Assembly: GCA_963715655.1 (NCBI GenBank)
Contig: OY970262.1
Coordinates: forward strand, 930,001-994,000
DNA length: 64,000 bases
From: JANQPD01 sp963715655
GTDB taxonomy: Bacteria; Bacteroidota; Bacteroidia; Flavobacteriales; Schleiferiaceae
Reading direction: 5' to 3'
The translations under genes and the position numbers were made by a program. Under the pieces are notes generated by a model, which was given only the letters and a program-made list of their open reading frames with translations, was not told where the DNA came from and ran no database searches. Shown here piece by piece: positions 57,711-64,000 of this stretch. Each line of letters begins with the position of its first letter. Position 1 is the stretch's first letter.

Positions 57711-60112
57711 ATAAAATAATAAAACAAGTAGCCGTATTAGGCTCAGGTGTAATGGGTAGCAGAATTGCTTGCCATTTTGCAAATATTGGGGTAAAAGTGC
57801 TTTTATTAGATATTGTGCCTAGCGAGCTGAGCGATAAAGAAAAAGCCAAAGGACTAACCTTAGAGGATAAGCCGGTGCGCAATCGTATAGTTAATGAGGC
57901 TTTGCAAAGCACGTTGAAAAGCAATCCTTCCCCTATTTATGATACCGATTTTGCTAGCCGTATTTCTACAGGGAACTTTGATGATGACTTAGAAAAAATT
58001 AAAAATGTTGATTGGATAATTGAAGTTGTGGTGGAGCGCTTGGATATAAAACAACAAGTATTTGAAAAAGTAGAAAAACACCGCAAAAAAGGCACGTTCA
58101 TTTCTTCTAACACCTCCGGTATTCCTATTCACTTAATGACAGAAGGTAGGAGCGAAGATTTCAACGATTATTTTTTAGGTACCCATTTTTTTAACCCACC
58201 GCGCTATTTAGAATTATTAGAAGTAATTCCTACCAAGCACACCAAGCAAGAAGTGGTAGATTTTATGATGCACTACGGTGATGTGTTTTTAGGAAAAACC
58301 ACTGTGCTGGCTAAGGATACACCGGCTTTTATTGCCAACCGTGTGGGCATTTTTGGTATTATGGATTTATTTAATTCTGTGCAAGAATTAGGTCTTTCGG
58401 TAGAAGATGTAGATAAACTAACGGGGCCAGTAATTGGCCGACCAAAATCTGCCACGTTTAGAACGGCTGATGTGGTGGGTTTAGATACACTTATTCACGT
58501 TGCCAATGGCTTGCACAAGTCGGCCAAAAATAATGAGCGCAACGCCACATTTGCTTTGCCGGAATTTTTGCAGAAAATGCAAGAGAAGGAATGGCTAGGT
58601 TCTAAATCAGGACAAGGGTTTTACAAAAAAGTAAAAAATGACGATGGTTCTTCCGAAATCCTTTCTTTAAATTTAGATACCTTAGAGTACACTGAGCAAA
58701 GCAAATCAAAGTTTGACACCTTAGAGCAAACTAAAAGTATAAGTAAAGTATCCGATCGCTTTAAAGTGTTAGTAAAAGGAAAAGATAAAGCGGGTGATTT
58801 TTATCGTAAAAGCTTCTCAGGTTTATTCGCGTATGTTTCCAATCGTATTCCTGAAATTTCTGATGAATTATATAGAATTGATGAAGGTATGCGTGCCGGC
58901 TTTGGCTGGAAACACGGTCCTTTTGAAATTTGGGATGCCATAGGCGTGGAAAAAGCCTTGGAAATGATGAAGGCTGAAGGTCATGAAGCAGCCAAGTGGG
59001 TGCATGAAATGTTGGCCAGCGGCTGTAAATCTTTTTACTCAGTTAAAAATGGCTTGTTACACTATTATTCTATTCCCGATAAGGAAATGAAGGAAGTGCC
59101 GGGTACGCGTGAAATTATTACGCTTGATCATATCCGTGAAAGCAATAAGGTGTGGGCAAACGATGATTGCTCTGTAATTGACCTTGGTGATGGCATTTTA
59201 TGCATTGAGTTTCACTCAAAAATGAACACCTTAGGCAGTGGTGTTTTAGCAGGAATTAACAAAGGAATTGAGCTGGCAGAAAAAGACTACAAAGGAGTGA
59301 TTATTGCCAATCAAGGCGATAATTTTACCGTGGGGGCCAACTTAGCCATGATTTTTATGATGGCGGTGGAGCAGGAGTTTGACGAATTGAACTTTGCTAT
59401 AAAGTATTTTCAAGATACCATTATGCGCATCCGCTACAGCAGCATACCTGTGGTGGTAGCCCCTTTCGGGAGAACGTTGGGTGGTGGTTGCGAGGCTTCG
59501 CTACATGCAGATGCTGTTCAGGCACATGCTGAAACATATATGGGATTAGTGGAATTTGGCGTAGGTGTGATTCCCGGTGGCGGTGGTTCTAAAGAAATGA
59601 CCAAACGCGCCTCCGACCGCTACATTAAAGATGATGTAGAAATGAATGCCTACCGCGAAAACCTTATAAAAATAGGTCAGGCTAAAGTTTCAACTTCCGC
59701 AGTTGAAGCCTTTAACTTAGGCTTTTTAACGGAAGGTAAAGATCGGATTACCATGAATAAGCGTAGGCTTATTGCCGATGCAAAAGAGCGTTGTATTGCC
59801 TTATCAGAAACAGGTTATGTAGCTCCAGTACGAGAGAAAAATGTAAAGGTTTTAGGCAAACAAGCCTTGGGTGCATTTATAACAGGCGCACACCAATTTT
59901 GGGAAGGCGGCTACAGCACGGAGTATGAAAAAATGATGGTAAGCAAGCTTGGTGAAGTAATGGCCGGTGGTGATTTAAGCGAAGCCACCATGGTAAGTGA
60001 ACAATATCTATTAGACTTAGAGCGAAAAGTATTCTTAGAACTTTGCACCAAAAAACCAACCATGGAGCGCATACAGCACATGTTGAAGACAGGGAAACCA
60101 TTGCGTAACTAA
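57707..60112 (+). CDS. fadN: 3-hydroxyacyl-CoA dehydrogenase / enoyl-CoA hydratase (FadN-like)
   Basis: An 801-residue bifunctional enzyme. The order is dehydrogenase first: NAD-binding VAVLGSGVMGSRIACHFANIG at residues 8-28 and the catalytic FLGTHFFNPPRYLELLEV. The hydratase/crotonase half is C-terminal (from about residue 480; FTVGANLAMIF, FGRTLGGGCEASLHADAVQAHAE and EFGVGVIPGGGGSKEMTKR). This is the reverse of E. coli FadB and matches Bacillus FadN (about 790 residues). It carries out two steps of beta-oxidation. The thiolase fadA follows after the IVP insertion. Confidence 0.92.
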   Translation: MNKIIKQVAVLGSGVMGSRIACHFANIGVKVLLLDIVPSELSDKEKAKGLTLEDKPVRNRIVNEALQSTLKSNPSPIYDTDFASRISTGNFDDDLEKIKNVDWIIEVVVERLDIKQQVFEKVEKHRKKGTFISSNTSGIPIHLMTEGRSEDFNDYFLGTHFFNPPRYLELLEVIPTKHTKQEVVDFMMHYGDVFLGKTTVLAKDTPAFIANRVGIFGIMDLFNSVQELGLSVEDVDKLTGPVIGRPKSATFRTADVVGLDTLIHVANGLHKSAKNNERNATFALPEFLQKMQEKEWLGSKSGQGFYKKVKNDDGSSEILSLNLDTLEYTEQSKSKFDTLEQTKSISKVSDRFKVLVKGKDKAGDFYRKSFSGLFAYVSNRIPEISDELYRIDEGMRAGFGWKHGPFEIWDAIGVEKALEMMKAEGHEAAKWVHEMLASGCKSFYSVKNGLLHYYSIPDKEMKEVPGTREIITLDHIRESNKVWANDDCSVIDLGDGILCIEFHSKMNTLGSGVLAGINKGIELAEKDYKGVIIANQGDNFTVGANLAMIFMMAVEQEFDELNFAIKYFQDTIMRIRYSSIPVVVAPFGRTLGGGCEASLHADAVQAHAETYMGLVEFGVGVIPGGGGSKEMTKRASDRYIKDDVEMNAYRENLIKIGQAKVSTSAVEAFNLGFLTEGKDRITMNKRRLIADAKERCIALSETGYVAPVREKNVKVLGKQALGAFITGAHQFWEGGYSTEYEKMMVSKLGEVMAGGDLSEATMVSEQYLLDLERKVFLELCTKKPTMERIQHMLKTGKPLRN

Positions 60113-60118
60113 AAAACA

Positions 60119-60145
60119 CTGTACATTGATGGCTGTACATTGTAC
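60119..60145 (+). repeat. Left copy of the TGTACATTGAT repeat
   Basis: Contains tgtacattgatggctgtaca, inverse of the right copy at 60551-60574 (18 of 20 matched positions). Both lie outside the IVP gene. Confidence 0.75.
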
Positions 60146-60167
60146 GATGACGAATTGAGAAGTTTAA

Positions 60168-60527
60168 ATGAATAATTTTAAAAAATTAGAGGTTTGGCTT
60201 AAAGCGATGGAAATTGCTAAAGGTGCCTATGAGTTAACTTCTGGTTTTCCTAGTGAGGAGAAGTACGGATTAACAAGTCAATTAAGAAGATCTGCCGTTT
60301 CAATTCCTAGTAATGTAGCAGAAGGTGCCGGTAGAAACTCTAAAAAAGAGTTCGTTCAGTTTTTAGCAATAGCTAGAGGCTCTGCAGCTGAACTTAATAC
60401 GCAGTTACTTTTAGCGGAAAGCTTCAAATATATTTCAAACGAAAGTTTAAACGAAATAGAAGCCGATATAACATACTGTATAAATATGATTAACAAACTT
60501 CAAGAAAAAATAAAAAGCCAGCTGTAG
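60168..60527 (+). CDS. Four-helix-bundle (23S rRNA-intervening sequence) protein
   Basis: A 119-residue helical protein matching the IVP/four-helix-bundle family: NNFKKLEVWLKAMEIAKGAYELT, EEKYGLTSQLRRSAVSIPSNVAEGAGRNSKKEFVQFLAIARGSAAELNTQLLLAES. Its relatives include proteins in rRNA intervening sequences and Avd of diversity-generating retroelements. The gene interrupts the fadN-fadA operon and is bracketed by inverted copies of a ~20-bp repeat. Role unknown; an RNA- or DNA-binding function is guessed from the basic surface. Confidence 0.92.
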   Translation: MNNFKKLEVWLKAMEIAKGAYELTSGFPSEEKYGLTSQLRRSAVSIPSNVAEGAGRNSKKEFVQFLAIARGSAAELNTQLLLAESFKYISNESLNEIEADITYCINMINKLQEKIKSQL

Positions 60528-60550
60528 TGTAGCTATATACAATCAGTCAA

Positions 60551-60574
60551 TGTACATAGTACAGCTATCAATAC
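60551..60574 (+). repeat. Right, inverted copy of the TGTACATTGAT repeat
   Basis: tgtacatagtacagctatcaat, the reverse complement of which starts attgatagctgtac and matches the left copy at 60119-60145. It lies 24 bp after the IVP stop and 16 bp before fadA. Confidence 0.75.
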
Positions 60575-60589
60575 TTAAAAAAAAACAAA

Positions 60590-61768
60590 ATGAAAGAAGC
60601 ATATATAGTAGCGGCAAAACGTACCGCAGTAGGAAAAGCCAACAAAGGCGGATTTAGATTTACCCGTCCGGATGATTTAGCGGCAGCGGTGATTAAAGAA
60701 TTAATGAAAGAAGTACCAAGTTTAGATAAAAACCGAATTGATGACGTGATAGTGGGTAACGCTATGCCCGAAGCAGAGCAGGGATTAAACATGGGTAGAT
60801 TAATTTCATTAATGGGTTTAGATACCGAAAAGGTGCCGGGTGTAACGGTAAACCGATATTGTGCATCGGGTTTAGAAACCATTGCCATAGCCACAGCAAA
60901 AATTAAAGCGGGTATGGCTGATTGTATTATTGCCGGTGGTGCAGAAAGCATGAGTTTTATACCCATGGGTGGTTTTAAAGTAACCCCTAATTATGAAACA
61001 GCTATCACTAATCCTGATTGGTATAACAATATGGGCCTTACGGCAGAAGCGGTAGCCGATAAATACAACGTAAGCCGTGAAGATCAAGATGCTTTCTCAT
61101 ATCGTTCGCATCAACGTGCCGTTGCCGCTATAAAAGACGGTAAGTTTAAAGAAGAAATTGTGCCGTATGAAATTGAAGAAGTGTATCTGGATGCTAATGA
61201 AAAGCGCCAAACAAAAAAATACGTGATTGATACCGATGAAGGGCCGCGTGCAGATACGTCTAAAGAAGTGTTGGCAAAACTGCGCCCGGTGTTTCAGGTA
61301 AAAGGAGATGTTACAGCGGGTAACTCTAGCCAAACGAGTGATGGGGCAGCTTTTACCATAGTAATGAGTGGCGAAATGGTAGAAGAATTAGGCTTAAAGC
61401 CGATTGCAAAATTGATAAGCTTTGCAGCAGCCGGTGTAGAGCCACGCATTATGGGTATTGGACCTGTAGATGCCGTGCCAAAAGCTTTAAAACAAGCCAA
61501 CCTTAAATTAGAAGACATCAACATTATTGAATTGAACGAAGCGTTTGCTTCACAATCATTAGCCGTTATCAGAGAATTAGGTTTAAACGAAGAAATAACC
61601 AATGTAAACGGAGGAGCTATTTCTATGGGGCATCCATTAGGCTGCACCGGTGCAAAACTTACCGTGCAAGCACTACACGAATTAAAGCGTAGAAAGCAGA
61701 AATACGGTATGGTTACCATGTGTGTAGGTACAGGGCAAGGTGCAGCGGGTATTTTTGAAATGATGTAA
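60590..61768 (+). CDS. fadA: Acetyl-CoA C-acyltransferase (3-ketoacyl-CoA thiolase)
   Basis: A 392-residue thiolase. The catalytic Cys91 is in NRYCASGLETIAIA, with His in GGAISMGHPLGCTGAK and Cys in TMCVGTGQG. It cleaves 3-ketoacyl-CoA to acetyl-CoA, the last step of beta-oxidation, with the FadN-like protein upstream. A strong terminator follows at 61792. Confidence 0.95.
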   Translation: MKEAYIVAAKRTAVGKANKGGFRFTRPDDLAAAVIKELMKEVPSLDKNRIDDVIVGNAMPEAEQGLNMGRLISLMGLDTEKVPGVTVNRYCASGLETIAIATAKIKAGMADCIIAGGAESMSFIPMGGFKVTPNYETAITNPDWYNNMGLTAEAVADKYNVSREDQDAFSYRSHQRAVAAIKDGKFKEEIVPYEIEEVYLDANEKRQTKKYVIDTDEGPRADTSKEVLAKLRPVFQVKGDVTAGNSSQTSDGAAFTIVMSGEMVEELGLKPIAKLISFAAAGVEPRIMGIGPVDAVPKALKQANLKLEDINIIELNEAFASQSLAVIRELGLNEEITNVNGGAISMGHPLGCTGAKLTVQALHELKRRKQKYGMVTMCVGTGQGAAGIFEMM

Positions 61769-61791
61769 TTATCTTATTTTTAGTAAGTTAT

Positions 61792-61823
61792 AAAAAAGCG
61801 GTAAATTATTACCGCTTTTTTTA
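61792..61823 (+). terminator. Terminator after fadA
   Basis: aaaaaagcggtaa (61792-61804) pairs with ttaccgctttttt (61809-61821), 4-base loop, then T. It marks the end of the beta-oxidation operon. Confidence 0.92.
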
Positions 61824-61904
61824 TGCGGTAGGTGTCCCTTTTATCTTACCAGCTGCGTAGTAAGTAGTGTAGGCTTTACTAATCATTCATTAAAAATTAA
61901 CAAA

Positions 61905-63164
61905 ATGAAAAAATTACTATTTACAATTGGAGCGGCAATCCTCACGCTGGTTGGCTCCGCACAGCTATCAGGAACTATAACTGGGACGATAAGAGACAGC
62001 ATCAATGTTGGTGTACCGGGCATCGCGGTATTAATTTTAGATGACACAGATGGTGTTGATGTTTATCTGAAGGAGCCAACTGACTTAAAGGATATTGTTT
62101 ATACTGATTTTCAAGGTAATTATCAATACAGCTACAGTAATTTTCCTAGTGGAGATACGCTTGGTATTGGCGTAGTTGATTGTAACGGAAACTTTAAGAA
62201 GCTTTACCAACAGGTCTATAGCAGTGGGCCAACTAATCAAAACTTAAATTTAAACAACATTTGCAGACCAAATGAATGTGATGTTATTTTAAGAAAATTT
62301 ACTACTAATCCATGGCCAAATGGTCAGTACGAGCATTATTTTGAAGCTTTTAGCTTGGTTGACAGCAACTACATTTCACCCGCTATGCAAAATATTCACG
62401 AATGGACGTTTTCTACAAAGACTGTTAGCAGACAGGGTTTTAATCCTTACGGTCCAAATTACGACACGGTAAGTATTCGTACATTGGATAGTATAGCCCC
62501 CACGGTATGCTATAAAAGAACTACTTCTTGTTCAAACACATGCTTACAGGGCTCAACACTTCCACCACCTGCTTTAAATTGCAATGCAAGCTTTTTTGTA
62601 GATACCATTAACTCTATCAACTTTCAAGGACAAGTAGTGCTTTGGAATAACAGTACTACTGATACAAGTGCTACCTATTTGAATTATATATGGGATTTTG
62701 GAGACGGAAATTTCTCTTCTCAACAATATCCTAGTCATACTTATGCAGACACTGGCATATACTACGTTTGCCTTACTATCGTGTCTTTTCGTGGAAATGA
62801 TTCGTGTATGAGTACGTATTGCACAAACGTAGGTTTTGACGCAAATGGGAATTTAATATTCAAAACAAATGCAAAAGGTTTTACCATCAATGTAATTAAT
62901 CCGGCTACGGTAGGTCTCTTAGAAAAAGATGTGTTTACTTCTGTAAATCTTTATCCTAACCCAAGCCGTGGTGTAGCTAATTTAAAATGGGATGACAACC
63001 TTGATGTGCAAGGAGTAAAAATAATTAGCCTAAGTGGAAAAATTCTGCAAGAGCTTAACCCTACTGACAATAAATTGGAAATCAATAATTTAGATGCAGG
63101 TATTTACATTATTCAGATTGCTACCCCTGATGCTGCTAAAACCATGCGCTTAGTAGTAGAGTAA
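61905..63164 (+). CDS. Secreted protein with PKD domain and T9SS sorting tail
   Basis: A 419-residue surface protein: signal peptide (LTLVGSAQ), a ~200-residue N-terminal beta domain (two-fold GTITGTIRDSINVGVPGIAVLILDD), a Cys-rich hinge, a PKD domain (about 258-300: YIWDFGDGNFSSQQYPSHTYADTGIYYVCLTI) and a type A sorting domain (SVNLYPNPSRGVANLKW ... GIYIIQIATPD). It would be exported by type IX secretion and attached to the cell surface. Function likely adhesion, not proven. Confidence 0.9.
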   Translation: MKKLLFTIGAAILTLVGSAQLSGTITGTIRDSINVGVPGIAVLILDDTDGVDVYLKEPTDLKDIVYTDFQGNYQYSYSNFPSGDTLGIGVVDCNGNFKKLYQQVYSSGPTNQNLNLNNICRPNECDVILRKFTTNPWPNGQYEHYFEAFSLVDSNYISPAMQNIHEWTFSTKTVSRQGFNPYGPNYDTVSIRTLDSIAPTVCYKRTTSCSNTCLQGSTLPPPALNCNASFFVDTINSINFQGQVVLWNNSTTDTSATYLNYIWDFGDGNFSSQQYPSHTYADTGIYYVCLTIVSFRGNDSCMSTYCTNVGFDANGNLIFKTNAKGFTINVINPATVGLLEKDVFTSVNLYPNPSRGVANLKWDDNLDVQGVKIISLSGKILQELNPTDNKLEINNLDAGIYIIQIATPDAAKTMRLVVE

Positions 63165-63204
63165 AATATACTTTCTTGCGTAAGCCATTGATTTAGTAAA
63201 AATG

Positions 63205-63233
63205 CTGCTCCTAGCGTGTATAGCTGGGAGCAG
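63205..63233 (+). terminator. Hairpin before the sigma factor gene
   Basis: ctgctcctagc (63205-63215) pairs with gctgggagcag (63223-63233) with one G-U; the loop is 7 bases. It lacks a strong T-run but is followed by tgtttaattgtttt. It overlaps an in-frame GTG (63233), so the sigma gene starts at 63248. Confidence 0.6.
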
Positions 63234-63247
63234 TGTTTAATTGTTTT

Positions 63248-63811
63248 ATGGAAAAGCAGTTCAAAACCATTATTAAGGAGTGTAGAAGTAACAATCGTAA
63301 AGCTCAATCTGAGTTGTACAAGCTTTGCTATGCACCATTAATGAAAATATGTTGGCGTTATAATAAAAATAGAGATGACGCTCTAACGCTGCTAAACGAT
63401 GGGTTTTTAAAAATTTTGTTAAATCTTACTACGTATAATGATACACAAGAGTTTATTCCTTGGGTCAACACTATCATGATTCGCACGGCTATTGACGCAT
63501 TTAGGAGAGATAAAAATTACAAGGCCGACACCGAGCTTACCGATGATTATGATAGTTTTCAAGAAGTGCATGCGCCCACAGATGCTTTAGTGCAAGCTTT
63601 AAGTGCAGAGGATATAAGAGAAATGGTTTTTGAACTACCGGCAGTAGAGCGTTTAGTGTTTAATTTATATGAGTTGGAAGGTTTTCGGCATAAAGAAATT
63701 GCGGAACAAATGAACGTAACAGAAAGAACCACCAAACGCTACTTACAAGCAGCTAAGTTGAAATTAAGAGAAAAAATTGCAAAGCACACCAATGTAAAAA
63801 AGGTAAGTTGA
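63248..63811 (+). CDS. ECF-type RNA polymerase sigma factor
   Basis: About 187 residues from ATG 63248. Sigma-70 region 2 is at about residues 8-75 (AQSELYKLCYAPLMKICWRYNKNRDDALTLLNDGFLKIL) and region 4 at about 120-175 (LPAVERLVFNLYELEGFRHKEIAEQMNVTERTTKRYLQAAKLKLREKI). Such factors control surface or stress functions. Its stop overlaps the start of the next gene, a probable membrane partner. Confidence 0.92.
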   Translation: MEKQFKTIIKECRSNNRKAQSELYKLCYAPLMKICWRYNKNRDDALTLLNDGFLKILLNLTTYNDTQEFIPWVNTIMIRTAIDAFRRDKNYKADTELTDDYDSFQEVHAPTDALVQALSAEDIREMVFELPAVERLVFNLYELEGFRHKEIAEQMNVTERTTKRYLQAAKLKLREKIAKHTNVKKVS

Positions 63812-64000
63812 TGGCAGATAACTGGAAACATATTAAGAACAAGATGGAAAGTGGAACACCTCCGGCTTTTGAAGCAGGAGATTGGGAAGCTATGCAACAA
63901 AAAATTGACGCTACTCCAAGCCTAGCTGTTAGCAAAAGTAAAGGCGGCATTTGGTTTTGGGGTGCAGGTATATTGCTTATCGCGATGGTTTCCACGTTTT
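63811..64000 (+). CDS. Probable sigma-factor partner, truncated by the window end
   Basis: An open frame from ATG 63811 (overlapping the sigma stop TGA) to the window end, 63 codons. The first 40 residues are soluble and acidic (MADNWKHIKNKMESGTPPAF), then a membrane helix begins (WFWGAGILLIAMVSTF). The position and layout fit an anti-sigma factor or a related single-pass membrane protein. Confidence 0.7.
   Translation, partial: MADNWKHIKNKMESGTPPAFEAGDWEAMQQKIDATPSLAVSKSKGGIWFWGAGILLIAMVSTF

Noticed and set aside
57707..60112. FadB/FadJ of the E. coli type
   Set aside because: Domain order is dehydrogenase first and hydratase last, the reverse of FadB/FadJ, so FadN-like is the better name.
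61294..61719. 141-codon minus-strand frame inside fadA
   Set aside because: Antisense to the thiolase active-site region, which is certainly coding.

Overview
The window is a stretch of chromosome from an AT-rich member of the Bacteroidota, most probably of the Flavobacteriales type. Five things point there: promoters of the TAnnTTTG (-7) class with almost no Shine-Dalgarno sequences; the gliding genes gldE-gldD next to ssb and mutY; type IX secretion sorting tails and PorV/PorQ-like outer-membrane proteins; a LytS/LytTR two-component pair with a sensory beta-propeller; and a TonB receptor with a carboxypeptidase-regulatory-like N-terminus. Most of the window is ordinary core genome in short operons. 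The accessory parts are a toxin-antitoxin operon, an IS3-family insertion, two metal-related loci, a four-helix-bundle (IVP) gene inside a fatty-acid operon, and several intergenic repeat fields.

Layout. 1-3.8 kb: DUF4350 (cut by the window edge), MoxR ATPase, DUF58. 3.8-5.8 kb: a small membrane protein and a split-HipA operon (hipB-hipS-hipT) with its own promoter and palindrome. 5.9-6.4 kb: non-coding, with a foldback element bounded by 14-bp inverted repeats and a ~55-bp tandem repeat. 6.4-9.3 kb: an outer-membrane pair, one member a helix-hairpin-helix protein fused to a barrel. 9.3-12.9 kb: propeller histidine kinase plus LytTR regulator. 13.0-14.4 kb: complete IS3-family element with a -1 frameshift site, inside a repeat field. 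14.6-19.3 kb: ctaA, then DUF2007, gldD, gldE, ssb, mutY on the minus strand. 19.4-22.0 kb: HU, TPR protein, a 29-residue basic protein and RNase G.

22-35.4 kb: EamA transporter, Fic protein, pdhB, etfBA with a bifunctional nuclease, a CNT nucleoside transporter with an extra periplasmic domain, rplU-rpmA, serS, a lipoprotein, a TPR protein, DUF4286 and recX. 35.4-41.5 kb: a T9SS-secreted amidase, threonine aldolase, and a His-rich protein / TonB receptor / His-rich lipoprotein locus that looks like metal uptake. 41.6-45.5 kb: thioredoxin-like protein, Crp-type regulator, PorV-like protein, pssA, purS. 45.6-48.9 kb: a putative copper locus with a CxxxC protein, an MbnP-like protein, an MbnH-like di-haem protein and a CDICGC-barrel.

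49-57.2 kb: ACP phosphodiesterase-like protein, a GNAT-nitrilase fusion, a small membrane protein, fumC, amidohydrolase, acyl-CoA ligase and a coiled-coil protein. 57.2-61.8 kb: a beta-oxidation operon (marR, fadN-like, IVP gene, fadA) behind a perfect 26-bp palindrome. 61.9-64 kb: a T9SS cargo protein, an ECF sigma factor and the start of its partner gene. No rRNA, tRNA, CRISPR array or prophage was seen. All function calls rest on reading motifs by eye; no database search was run.
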